The notes under the pieces are model-generated. The model made no database searches. It worked only from the letters and a program-made list of their open reading frames with translations, and was not told where the DNA came from. A program made the translations under genes and the position numbers. A stretch of 64,000 nucleotides of DNA from Allorhizobium ampelinum S4 (GTDB lineage Bacteria; Pseudomonadota; Alphaproteobacteria; Rhizobiales; Rhizobiaceae). Below are positions 54,889 to 63,185 of the stretch, piece after piece. The stretch is from assembly GCF_000016285.1 (NCBI RefSeq), contig NC_011989.1, forward strand, positions 437,001 to 501,000, read 5' to 3'. The number at the start of each line of letters is the position of its first letter. The first letter of the stretch is position 1.

Positions 54889-55924
54889 TATTTCCCTCCT
54901 TTGAGGGCAACGAATATTTTATTGACCCTACGCCTCTTGGTGGCAGATATCCGACACGCTGCATAATCGGCGCACTAGAAGACAATACACGTTGAACCTG
55001 ATTTTCTGATAGCAAGTCTTGCCACTGACCTGCACGCCCCTGCCGGAAGAATCGCTCCGCTTGTTTTGGCTTTTCTTTGAAGCCACGCTCAGTCTCCTGT
55101 TTTGCAAGTTCGGCGAAGGATGACTTCTCTATAGCACTTTCGAGCTGCTTTTTTGTCGGACGCAACCCAAGAAAAGCTGCAAGACCGCTAAACATGCGCT
55201 CGGGATAGTCCAGCATGTCTTCGTAGCGCATTATATGAACGGGCCGAGATGCGACCCCCATCCAGCTAGCAACGTTCTGGCTCCAACTCCCAAGTATCTC
55301 ACCAACGTGTTTTTCGGTGGGAAGTGTTCGAAAGCCCGGCTGAGCCATGTCCGCGATAATAGCGTCTATTGAGCGGGAGCAGTGATGCGCATAGGAAATA
55401 GCCACATCCAGTGGATTGCGGACGATATAAATGGCGGCCAAAGTAACATCGAGATTTATGGTCGGCGTGCCATGGTCGGTTCCAAAGCAAAGATGTGTTT
55501 TGGTCAGGGACAGACCCTGCTGTTGCCTCGAAATCAAAGCTTGTGCCGCAGGTCTCGCCTTGGCCATCTCTTCGGCTGTCGCACGCGTTGGCGCCTTGCC
55601 GAGGATTTGGGTATAGTGAGGATAGCTGTGCTCCCAAATGGCATAGCGACCCAGGTCATTGATATCTTGTGAGCCCTGGGTTTCGCCGCGCAACTCCCTC
55701 AGGAGATTATGGACGAAAACACGGACCCAGGTATTTCCGGATTTTGGATAGGACGCGATCCAAATAATATTCTGCTTGTTTTTGATTGGCGACGCCGGTT
55801 CAACGGCGTCATTTTCGCGATCCGCTGACAATAGTCTATTCTCGTCGCCGAATTGTTCAACTCGGCGATCATCAGAAGAGATTTGTTCTGTCGTTGAATC
55901 TAACGGCGTGCTGCGTACATTCAC
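54878..55924 (-). CDS. Cytosolic sulfotransferase (PAPS-dependent)
   Basis: 348 residues. The 5'-phosphosulfate loop YPKSGNTW is at 59-66, the catalytic His in TKTHL at 144, the 3'-phosphate motif IVRNPLDVAISYAHH at 167-181 and the C-terminal GRAGQWQDLL. These are the landmarks of the sulfotransferase 1 family, which move sulfate from PAPS to hydroxyls or tyrosines. No signal peptide is present, so it acts in the cytoplasm, before export. It is the first gene of the secretion operon and overlaps the next gene. The acceptor is unknown; the Tyr-rich part of the giant protein is a candidate. The first 50 residues are unrecognised. Confidence 0.88.
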   Translation of the reverse strand: MNVRSTPLDSTTEQISSDDRRVEQFGDENRLLSADRENDAVEPASPIKNKQNIIWIASYPKSGNTWVRVFVHNLLRELRGETQGSQDINDLGRYAIWEHSYPHYTQILGKAPTRATAEEMAKARPAAQALISRQQQGLSLTKTHLCFGTDHGTPTINLDVTLAAIYIVRNPLDVAISYAHHCSRSIDAIIADMAQPGFRTLPTEKHVGEILGSWSQNVASWMGVASRPVHIMRYEDMLDYPERMFSGLAAFLGLRPTKKQLESAIEKSSFAELAKQETERGFKEKPKQAERFFRQGRAGQWQDLLSENQVQRVLSSSAPIMQRVGYLPPRGVGSIKYSLPSKEGNNGQ

Positions 55925-56880
55925 AATACTCCTCCCACGAGTGTTGTAAAACGCTCATTTATAATTGAACAGAAATCTAGGCGAAGAAAAGGATGAAAAC
56001 TATTCATCCTTCATGTATATTATAAAGTCTGGAAATGAGTTTTACGATGTGCCCCATCAACTCATAGTGTCACAATGTTTGCTTTTACAGACATTTGCAA
56101 TGCCAGTTGCGACCGAGAAAAGTCACGATTTCGTGTGAAGATGAAGAACATCTATGACGTCTTATGCAATTTGGAATTGTGTAAAATATTATTATTAATT
56201 TTTTGATGTATTTCGAGGATTTATATTTTAATGTTCGATTTTTATTAAATAAAAAATCGGATAGAAAGATGAAATAAAGAAGGTAAGCCGTTCAATACTT
56301 ATCGAATATTTTGATCATATTCTTTCGACTGCTTTTACCGAAAGGGGTTCCTTTTGATAGTGCGGCATTTTGGAGTGGGATCGGGTGGCCACATTACTCA
56401 GAGGATTTATTCCTCGTTTTAATGTTTCTGTCGGCATCCCTCACTTCACGTTTCCGGTGATGGTTCAGATTTTTTCTCAGCGCGTTCGTGAAGGCCTTAA
56501 GTGGCGTACGGTTTGCGATGCTGCGTCCCGGATAGCATCGTCGGTCTTGCGGCATCTGGTCGATACATTGAAAGACGCGCGGCGATCGCCTGTGTCGGCG
56601 TTCCGTCGTTGGCTGCGGCTATAACCGGTTATGCCGGTCGCTGCACAACACCCACCGTCCGTCGGTTCTGGTGAATTATCGTTGGAAACGGGGAAATGGA
56701 CATCGCTTAAATGTTCTGCTGGCAAAATAGAACGATGCACGCCAGCGACTCTTTCACGAAGGGTTGAGACAGGGGCTTTGCCGAATTTCGTTTTACAGCC
56801 CTATTGAAATGATTACGGGATTTGTAATGGATGCAGGCAATGTTTTACAGGTAACGAATTGATTTACATGTCTTAGCTGG
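55925..56880. other. AT-rich control region and unresolved DNA at island end
   Basis: Bases 55925-56360 are AT-rich and are the likely promoter region of the secretion operon. Bases 56360-56880 have short open frames, but none with a recognisable family or ribosome-binding site. No gene is supported. Confidence 0.45.
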
Positions 56881-56928
56881 AGCTTCCCAAGCTGAATACG
56901 AGGGTTCGATTCCCTTCACCCGCTCCAG
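56881..56928 (+). repeat. attR-like direct repeat (tRNA-Gly 3' half)
   Basis: 48 bases identical to 28359-28406: the anticodon loop, variable region, T arm and acceptor end of tRNA-Gly(CCC) with CCA. The 5' half of a tRNA is absent, so it is not a working tRNA gene. It marks the right end of the island. Confidence 0.85.
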
Positions 56929-56976
56929 AAAATTCAATAACCTACAAGAAATCTGTGTCACTCGTGTCAGTCCGTG

Positions 56977-57150
56977 TCACTTGCGCTGTTCGGCGCGGGC
57001 AACGGACACTTTTCGACTCATTTCCAATCCGTCGCCTCTGGCGTAGCGTTTTGTCATCTTTGATGTGGTGTGTGTTGCCAGATTTTGGGCGGCCTCTATC
57101 GAGTCGGTGGCATCGATTGTTTCGGAAACTGCACCTGCTTGCGTTTCCAT
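56977..57150 (-). pseudogene. C-terminal remnant of a tyrosine integrase
   Basis: 58 codons read on the minus strand. The tail includes AAQNLATHTTSKMTKRYARG followed by DGLEMSRKVSVARAEQRK, with the TSKMTKRYA motif that holds the catalytic Tyr of phage-type integrases. The N-terminal catalytic region is missing. It lies 48 bases beyond attR and reads toward it, mirroring the stub at 28455-28495. Confidence 0.75.
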
Positions 57151-57171
57151 CGTCTACACGTTTGCAGGGGA

Positions 57172-57225
57172 GCTACTGCATAATTCCTTAAATCGGAATC
57201 GATTTAAGGTGAAAATTATGCAGCA
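57172..57225. repeat. Rhizobial palindromic intergenic repeat
   Basis: CTACTGCATAATTCCTTAAA, the palindrome ATCGGAATCGATTTAAGG, and AAAATTATGCAGCAG. It is the fullest copy of the element seen at 2736 and 16271. Confidence 0.65.
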
Positions 57226-57268
57226 GATATAAAGCGCGACAGCGAACCTTTTTGCGCCATATAGGGTG

Positions 57269-57470
57269 AGAGGCGCTGTCGATATTTCTGATGCGTGAGA
57301 GCCCGGCACGCTTCAGGACACGGCTGAGCGTTGCCGGTGACACGCCCGTTTCGATGGAGATCTGCTTGCTCCGGCCAGGCGTTGGCGGCGCAGCGTGATG
57401 ATGCGGCTTGTCAGCGTCTGATCCGTCATCCTGGGGCTTGCATGCGGCCTGGACGAGCGATCCGCCATGG
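57269..57470 (-). pseudogene. IS481-family transposase fragment
   Basis: On the minus strand one frame gives ADRSSRPHASPRMTDQTL and SRIITLRRQRLAG; after a shift near 57367 another gives ISIETGVSPATLSRVLKRAG followed by LSRIRNID. Together these match the N-terminal part of IS481 transposases. The catalytic domain is missing, so the element is dead. Confidence 0.75.
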
Positions 57471-57604
57471 CCTCGCTGTCGTATGCCGGAAGCGATCCGT
57501 TCAGCGCCGGACGATCTTGGTACAGACACCAAAGATGCGGGCCGCCTGCCAGACTGCTATGCTATTAATGACAAGACGTGCCATTCCTTTTAGACGCGAT
57601 TACG

Positions 57605-57844
57605 TCAGTCGGGCATAAGATCCGAGATCTGTCCGTGCGATACGAGCAAGCGGGGGTTCGTCATGCTTCCGTTTTCTTCATCGATAGTGACAGCATATGC
57701 GGCAACGCCAATGTAGCGATCGGCCATTGCGCCAGCTATTTTCTCCGCAGAAGCGACGCTTGATGCTGGACGCATATCGCCCGGTACGATGCCAGCACGG
57801 TTCTTTTTAAACTGAACGACGATGATTTTTTCGGCTTCAGACAT
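57605..57844 (-). CDS. Small conserved hypothetical protein
   Basis: 79 residues from an ATG after GAGAGG. The pattern IIVVQFKKNRAGIVPGDMRP, a middle helix ASSVASAEKIAGAMADR and the strand IGVAAYAVTIDEENGSMTNP resembles a family of about 80-residue rhizobial proteins with no assigned role. It has no membrane segment or signal. Confidence 0.6.
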   Translation of the reverse strand: MSEAEKIIVVQFKKNRAGIVPGDMRPASSVASAEKIAGAMADRYIGVAAYAVTIDEENGSMTNPRLLVSHGQISDLMPD

Positions 57845-58276
57845 ATTAATGACCTCTCGTTTGTTCTTTTTATGTTCTATTTTTTGAGAGGAGTCAATGT
57901 CGCTTTTTTCGGGCGAGGAAGGATCGAATTCGCGTTTATACGCTTCTTATACCAAGTCTCTGACATGCCCCCGCATCCTCGCCTTGAAGGCATTGCAAAT
58001 ATCTCAAATGCTTGGCGCGGCTTGAGATGTTTGCAAAGGCAATACCAACAGGTTGTGCTTGCCTTGCAGGAGTGAATTATGATGGGATTTCCAGACGGTC
58101 TGGACCGTTGCAGCTCGGCCTAAGCATGACCATCTGGATAAACCTCACCACCACTTTTGGTGGAACTCAATTGCATGATAACAATTAATGCGTGTTTATG
58201 TCGTTGACACGTTCTGTTTCGATCAATACGACCGATGGTAGAGTTATTTATAATATTCAACCATAAGGATTTGTTG
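57845..58276. other. Intergenic gap with first copy of direct repeat
   Basis: A 432-base gap. Its main content is the repeat copy at 57949-58045. The promoter of the next gene should lie at 58050-58270; no clear elements were recognised. Confidence 0.45.
57949..58045 (+). repeat. 97-base direct repeat, first copy
   Basis: Begins ATACCAAGTCTCTGACATGC and contains an inner palindrome (AATATCTCAA ... TTGAGATGTT). A second, imperfect copy in the same direction is at 59460-59556, so the pair flanks the gene at 58277-59407. Confidence 0.75.
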
Positions 58277-59407
58277 ATGGAAGCCACGGTAGAAACTACG
58301 GCAAGGCGCATCGGTGGCGGGCAGCAGGGGCAGTTCGTCGATCCGCCACAGCCAGTCGTGCCGCCGACGCTCAGCCTACCGTTGATCAACGAGCCAGCCC
58401 AGGCCAACCCACCCGCCGAAACCATGTCGGTTGGCGCGCTCGAATATCTCATCGGCACCTGGACCAACCAAAATATTGGCGCCTCCGGCCGTGGCGGACC
58501 GGAAAATCCGTTCTCCTACAATCTGATGACGCTGCCACAGTCACCCACTGCCGATCCCAGTGATCCTACTCAATCGCCGTTCGGTTATATCCTGAAGAGC
58601 ATGTCTTATTATGAGGAAATAACGTTCTCGGCAATTCACGGCACGGCGGCGAATCGCGGGGGTACAGGCAGCCAGATCTCCCACGCTCTGCTCTATGAGC
58701 AGCGGGTTTATATTTCGGACGGCCCGGCCAAGGACATGCTTGTGCATTTCGAAAACGGCATTTGGGGTTTTCTTACGCCGGCGGCGCAGGAACTCGGGCC
58801 TTACGGCGACGGCGACGGCGACGGCGACGGGGAAGCGGCGGGCCTGCAGACATTCGGCACGGTGCCACCCGAGTTGCCTTACAACATCTTCAAACAGATT
58901 TCCGTGCCGCACGGTAATTCTGTGCTCGCCTGCGGTACTGTCGGTGCGAGCCCGGTACAGCAGGGTGCCCCGATGATTGGCCCGCCGCCGCAGGTGCTGC
59001 CTGCCGGGAGTATTGATACCGGCGTCTACACACGCCAGTCGGTGCAGAACCTCAACCCGGTCTATGCGCAGAACCCCAATCAGCCGCTAATGGATGCGCT
59101 GGTCGTCTCCCTGCCGATTAAGCAATTCGTTCAACTCGACGTCAATTCGGATCAAGGTGGTGGTGCCGTCGCCAACATCAACTACGAACAGGAACGCGCT
59201 GATGTGACGCAATATTACGCGACCTACTGGATCGAAGATACCGGTAACGGCCAGTTCGATCAGCTGCAATATTCTCAGACCATCATGCTAAAGATCCCGA
59301 TCGTCCTGAAACCTGGTGACGCGCCGACCGAGATCACCTTTCCGCACATCACCACAAATACACTGACCAAGGTGCCGGGCAGCGGCGTGTTGGTGGGCAA
59401 AAATTAA
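58277..59407 (+). CDS. Unknown soluble protein with FABP/nitrobindin-like start
   Basis: The ATG at 58277 follows AAGGAT; 376 residues, no signal peptide or membrane segment. LEYLIGTWTNQNIG near residue 57 resembles the opening strand of FABP/nitrobindin-like beta barrels (LxxLxGTWxG), and the rest is strand-rich with Pro/Gln-rich loops. A GDGDGDGDG run is encoded by a (GGCGAC) microsatellite near 58804-58830. The C-terminal half (IKQFVQLDVNSDQG, YYATYWIEDTGN) is unrecognised. Ligand-binding is possible; heme binding is only a guess. The gene is flanked by two copies of a 97-base repeat. Confidence 0.5.
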   Translation: MEATVETTARRIGGGQQGQFVDPPQPVVPPTLSLPLINEPAQANPPAETMSVGALEYLIGTWTNQNIGASGRGGPENPFSYNLMTLPQSPTADPSDPTQSPFGYILKSMSYYEEITFSAIHGTAANRGGTGSQISHALLYEQRVYISDGPAKDMLVHFENGIWGFLTPAAQELGPYGDGDGDGDGEAAGLQTFGTVPPELPYNIFKQISVPHGNSVLACGTVGASPVQQGAPMIGPPPQVLPAGSIDTGVYTRQSVQNLNPVYAQNPNQPLMDALVVSLPIKQFVQLDVNSDQGGGAVANINYEQERADVTQYYATYWIEDTGNGQFDQLQYSQTIMLKIPIVLKPGDAPTEITFPHITTNTLTKVPGSGVLVGKN

Positions 59408-59459
59408 GTGCGCTGTTTTCGTTGCGTCAATGAAGTGATTGAATATGACACTTGGTATA

Positions 59460-59556
59460 ATACCAAGTCTCTGACATGCTGACGCATCCTCGCCTTGAAG
59501 ACATTGAAAATATCTCAAATGCTTGCACGGCTTGAGATATTTTCAAAAGGAATACG
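59460..59556 (+). repeat. 97-base direct repeat, second copy
   Basis: ATACCAAGTCTCTGACATGC, then CGCATCCTCGCCTTGAAG, and the inner palindrome AAAATATCTCAA ... TTGAGATATTTT. It begins inside a perfect palindrome ACTTGGTATAATACCAAGT at 59451-59469. Confidence 0.75.
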
Positions 59557-59589
59557 AAGGGCCATCTTCCATCACTCTTCGTATACGTT

Positions 59590-59646
59590 TTTGTTTACGC
59601 ATCGGATTCATCCGAAAACCGGTTTTTAACCTTCGGTTCGATGCTC
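59590..59646. repeat. Rhizobial intergenic repeat
   Basis: GTTTACGCATCGGATTCATC, CGAAAACCGG and CGGTTCGATGCTCTA form the common rhizobial intergenic motif. It abuts the end of the glycosyltransferase gene. Confidence 0.6.
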
Positions 59647-61640
59647 TAAACAATACCCTTGTTCGGCTGTGCTTTTCGGTTTCGTTCGTTGCCTCTCGGC
59701 GCATGGGGGGTCTTGTTCCAGAAAAATGGCTTGGTTTTCAGCTCGATCATCGCCCGCCAGGCGGCAATGGATGTCATCAGCCAATAGAGCGGAATGAACA
59801 GGTAGCGTCTGCCGATGCGGCGGCGTTCGAATTCGGTCATGGCGGCACGGCCGAGGGCCAGGAAAATAAGATAGCTGCCGAGAATATTCACCAGGTCGAT
59901 CCAGAACACCGTCAGGTCGCGCAGGGGAATGCCATCGGCGGGCGGGTTGGCCATGCTATAGACGGTCATGGTCAGGAATAGCAGAAGGGCGGGATGGCTC
60001 AGCGATGATAGCAGCATGCCGCCAATCATCAGATGAAAGACGGCAAAGGCCGATCCCCCCATTTCCTTGCAGGCGACGCGTGGTTCGCGCATGACGATCA
60101 GCCATGTCTGTAGCCAGCCCTTGAACCATCGGCTGCGCTGGCCCATCCAGATGCGGCTGCTGACGGGTGCATCTTCAAGGGTTTGCCGGGTGATCGTTTC
60201 ACAGCGGTAGCCGGCCCGGAACAGTCTCAGCCCGAGATCGGCATCCTCTGTAACATTATAAGGGTCCCAGGCACCGACATCCTTCAAGGCCTCGATACGG
60301 AAATGGTTGGACGTCCCGCCGAGCGGCAAGGGCATGCCATGATAGGCAAGCATTGGCAGGGTGCCTCGAAACAAAGCCGCGTATTCGAGCGCAAACAAAG
60401 CACTAATCCAGCTTTCATCGCCATTGGCGATGATCAGCGGCGCTTGCAGGCAGGCCACTTCAGGTGGGCGGGACAGGAAATGGGCATAGGCCTCCTTGAG
60501 TTGGGCGGGATGCGGACGATCCTCTGCATCATAGAGGACCAGGAAATCACCACGTGCGCCTGAGAGCGCATAACTGAGTGCCTTCGGCTTGGTCCGCGGC
60601 CCAATCGGCGGGGTTGGGACGATCTCGATATGGGCTGGTATGTCGGCTTCTGCCAGCGCGCCCAGCGTGTCCAGGTCGTCGGCTTCGCAGACAAGCTTGA
60701 TATCCAGCCTGGAAACCGGCCAGTCCAGCCGCCGCAGCCCGTCTATCAATTGCGGGATCATGCTGCTTTCCCGATAAAGCGCCACAAGAACGGTATAGAC
60801 CGGAAGCTCCACCGAGGCGGGCAAGGCGGGCGGGGGGGCTGCCGCTCCGATTCTATAGGCCAGGGTCGCGGCCCGAAAGGCGAGCATGCAAAGATAAAGC
60901 AGCGATGTCAGAATATGCATCACCGCCAGCGCATCATAGCCAAAGGTGGAACAGGCGGCGAGTGTCGCCGTCAGCAGAGATCCTAGCCAGAAACCTTGTT
61001 TGCCCGTCAAGACCATGCGCGCCGAGGACAGTGGTGCCGTATCGAACAGATGTGCCGTGGCTTTTTCCACGCGGTGTCGGGCGCCAGCCTGCCAGATAGC
61101 GCCAGAAAGGGCTCTCGGCGTGGTGATGGCAAGCGATGCTCGCAAATCCGGAGCATGCGCGAGCCGCTCCTTCAAGACATGGAATTGCCGTGCCTCGGGA
61201 ACGATGACGGTGATCGGCGCGCGGACTTTGTCATGCAGCCGCAATAGGCCCGGCTTACGCAATTGGCTGTCCATGTGGTCGGAATAGAGAACTTGCTCCA
61301 CCGGAAGCACAGGCAGAAAGGGCAGGTCGAGATGCCGGGCGAGGGCGGCGTAATAGTCCTGCGCCTCCATGTCGCCAGTGGCCAGAAATTCCTGCTCTAT
61401 CGATGTGCCATGGGCAAGCGCCTGCTGAATGAGACGCGACAGGAGCGGCTTTGGAAGCCCAAGCTGCTTCAGCACGAGCACTTCCTCGCCGAACTGGTCG
61501 ACCAGATCGACGGAGGATCGCAGCAGGGGCGGTTCAGGCGCGGAAAGGGAAAATGAAAAAGAGGATATATGTGAAAATGGCGCGGCGCGTTTCCTCGCCG
61601 CGATTCCTTTGCTAAACAATAACCGTACCTCACACCCCAT
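59646..61640 (-). CDS. Family 2 glycosyltransferase with GspE_N-like N-terminal domain
   Basis: 664 residues. Residues about 45-115 resemble the N-terminal (GspE_N/MshEN-like) helical domain of secretion ATPases: PKPLLSRLIQQALAHGTSIE and QDYYAALARHLDLPFLPVL. Hydrophobic segments near 215-260 lead into a GT2 domain: YTVLVALYRESSMI, LVLYDAEDRP (DxD-like), GGTSNHFRIEAL, NVTEDADLGLRLFRAG and QRSRWFKGWLQTW (QxxRW). Four or more membrane helices follow. The features are those of processive polysaccharide synthases, so a beta-glucan-like or other surface polysaccharide is possible. The start could lie downstream of the listed ATG. It is divergent from the solute-binding gene at 61706. Confidence 0.85.
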   Translation of the reverse strand: MGCEVRLLFSKGIAARKRAAPFSHISSFSFSLSAPEPPLLRSSVDLVDQFGEEVLVLKQLGLPKPLLSRLIQQALAHGTSIEQEFLATGDMEAQDYYAALARHLDLPFLPVLPVEQVLYSDHMDSQLRKPGLLRLHDKVRAPITVIVPEARQFHVLKERLAHAPDLRASLAITTPRALSGAIWQAGARHRVEKATAHLFDTAPLSSARMVLTGKQGFWLGSLLTATLAACSTFGYDALAVMHILTSLLYLCMLAFRAATLAYRIGAAAPPPALPASVELPVYTVLVALYRESSMIPQLIDGLRRLDWPVSRLDIKLVCEADDLDTLGALAEADIPAHIEIVPTPPIGPRTKPKALSYALSGARGDFLVLYDAEDRPHPAQLKEAYAHFLSRPPEVACLQAPLIIANGDESWISALFALEYAALFRGTLPMLAYHGMPLPLGGTSNHFRIEALKDVGAWDPYNVTEDADLGLRLFRAGYRCETITRQTLEDAPVSSRIWMGQRSRWFKGWLQTWLIVMREPRVACKEMGGSAFAVFHLMIGGMLLSSLSHPALLLFLTMTVYSMANPPADGIPLRDLTVFWIDLVNILGSYLIFLALGRAAMTEFERRRIGRRYLFIPLYWLMTSIAAWRAMIELKTKPFFWNKTPHAPRGNERNRKAQPNKGIV

Positions 61641-61705
61641 TTGCCTGCCCGAAAGCGATGATAATGAGCCGGTTGAAAGTTACATCCCTGAAAACCAAGG
61701 GGCGC

Positions 61706-62578
61706 ATGAAGGCAATCACTGTATTGGCTGCTTTGACCTGTGGTGTGCTGCCTTTTCTATCCCTAGGTCTCGCACCCTTGCCTGTTCAGGCACAGGCGCT
61801 TCCGTCCCAGCAATCGGTGCCGGTCCTGTTCGATGCGCGGGCGCGGTTGCCGAAGCCGGATCTATCGGTGCTGCTGCGATTGCGGTTTCTCACAACGGTG
61901 GATTTTCCACCCTTCAGTTTTCTCGATCAGACCGGCCATTTGACCGGCTATAATATTGACCTGGTGCGGGAGATCTGCCGCGAACTGGATGTCGAGGCGA
62001 AATGCGAGGTTCAGGCCGTGCCCTTTTCCGATATGGAAATCGCGTTGCTGAGCAAGCATGGCGATGCTGCGGTGGCGGGCATGGCGGTGACGGCAGGGTT
62101 GCGGCGGGATTTTGCCTTTTCCAGACCTTATCTGATGTTGCCGGCCCGTTTCGTTGTGCCGCGTGACAATCTCGGCAAGGCCGATACGCCTGCGGCATTG
62201 GCCGGAAAGCCGGTTGGTATCGTCACGGGCACGGCGCAGGAGGCCATGCTGAAAGCATTTTTCCCGGCGATCACGCCGGTGGGTTTTGCCGATCAGGCCG
62301 CCTTGATGGATGCGCTGAAACAGAAAAAAATCCAGGCGGCCTTCGCCGATGGATTGCAGCTCTCGTTTTGGCTGGCCAGTGCCTCATCCGCCCAATGCTG
62401 CGCTTTCCTGGGAGGCCCTTTTCTATCGCAGCAGTTTCTCGGCGAAGGCATGACCATCATGGTGCGCAAGGAAGACGGCTTTCTGGCCGCCGCCTTTGAC
62501 TATGCGCTGGTCTCCCTGTCGCGCAAGGGCAGGCTGGACGAATTGTCCCGCCGGTATTTTGCCGAGGGATTTTACTGA
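61706..62578 (+). CDS. Family 3 extracellular solute-binding protein
   Basis: 290 residues from the ATG at 61706 (the frame is open from 61658). A signal peptide MKAITVLAALTCGVLPFL ends at VQAQA. The mature protein has the SBP_bac_3 pattern: FLTTVDFPPFSFLDQTGHLT followed by GYNIDLVREICRELD, then AAVAGMAVTAGLRRDFAFS and the hinge GKPVGIVTGTAQEAML. Such proteins bind amino acids or other small polar ligands. No permease or ATPase lies beside it, so it may be a sensor partner. It is divergent from the glycosyltransferase gene, starting 65 bases away. Confidence 0.85.
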   Translation: MKAITVLAALTCGVLPFLSLGLAPLPVQAQALPSQQSVPVLFDARARLPKPDLSVLLRLRFLTTVDFPPFSFLDQTGHLTGYNIDLVREICRELDVEAKCEVQAVPFSDMEIALLSKHGDAAVAGMAVTAGLRRDFAFSRPYLMLPARFVVPRDNLGKADTPAALAGKPVGIVTGTAQEAMLKAFFPAITPVGFADQAALMDALKQKKIQAAFADGLQLSFWLASASSAQCCAFLGGPFLSQQFLGEGMTIMVRKEDGFLAAAFDYALVSLSRKGRLDELSRRYFAEGFY

Positions 62579-62597
62579 AATATCTCAAGCAGGTGTT

Positions 62598-63011
62598 TTA
62601 TGGCTTGCGATAGCGCGCAATGGCGCTGCGCTCGATGGCCGCGCAGGTCAGCTTGTCCAGGCCAAGACGATCCCGCAGCAATTGCAGCAGGCGGATTTCC
62701 TCTGGCAGGACGGTATGATCGACAGCGGCGACTTCGACGGCCAGCGCATAGGCCGTATCGTAAAGCCGTTCCGGCAGCGCGTCGCGGATGGTTTCCAGGG
62801 TGATGTCCAGTCCTTCCGGCCCAGCCAGCATGGCACCGCAGCGTCTGGCCACATCCAATACGGTGCTTTTATCGAAGCCTTCAAAGACCGGCGTGCTGGA
62901 GACCAGATTGCCGATCCGCTCAAGTTCCCGGTCATCCATGGCATTGTCGACGGCCGAGGTCATCACCATTGCGAAAATCAGGGCATCCTGAAGGGTCACC
63001 TGGGGGGTCAT
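62598..63011 (-). CDS. TerB-like protein
   Basis: 137 residues, all-helical, with the TerB-family pattern LQDALIFAMVMTSAVDNAMD, then DDRELERIGNLVSS and VAAVDHTVLPEEIRLLQLL with the acidic DHT and EE residues. TerB proteins bind metals and are linked to tellurite resistance and stress, but stand-alone copies in rhizobia have no fixed role. It is convergent with the solute-binding gene, 19 bases apart. Confidence 0.8.
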   Translation of the reverse strand: MTPQVTLQDALIFAMVMTSAVDNAMDDRELERIGNLVSSTPVFEGFDKSTVLDVARRCGAMLAGPEGLDITLETIRDALPERLYDTAYALAVEVAAVDHTVLPEEIRLLQLLRDRLGLDKLTCAAIERSAIARYRKP

Positions 63012-63185
63012 GGAAATTCTGTTCCTGTCATTTGCTTTATCGTCTTGGGCTTATCTTATGGGCCATCTGGATATGGCCGAAGACCGGTTCGCCTTGAAGA
63101 ATGGCGATTGCCATCTGCCGTTTCAAGAGGCTGGCATTCTGCCTCAGCAGGCCCCTGCAAAAAATCGATGAATGGCAAATAATTC

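Noticed and set aside
56370..56624. 84-codon plus-strand frame near the island's right end
   Set aside because: No recognisable family, no ribosome-binding site, and not conserved in pattern; left as unresolved DNA.
56881..56928. A second tRNA-Gly gene
   Set aside because: Only the 3' half is present; the preceding bases do not form an acceptor or D arm, so it is an att remnant.
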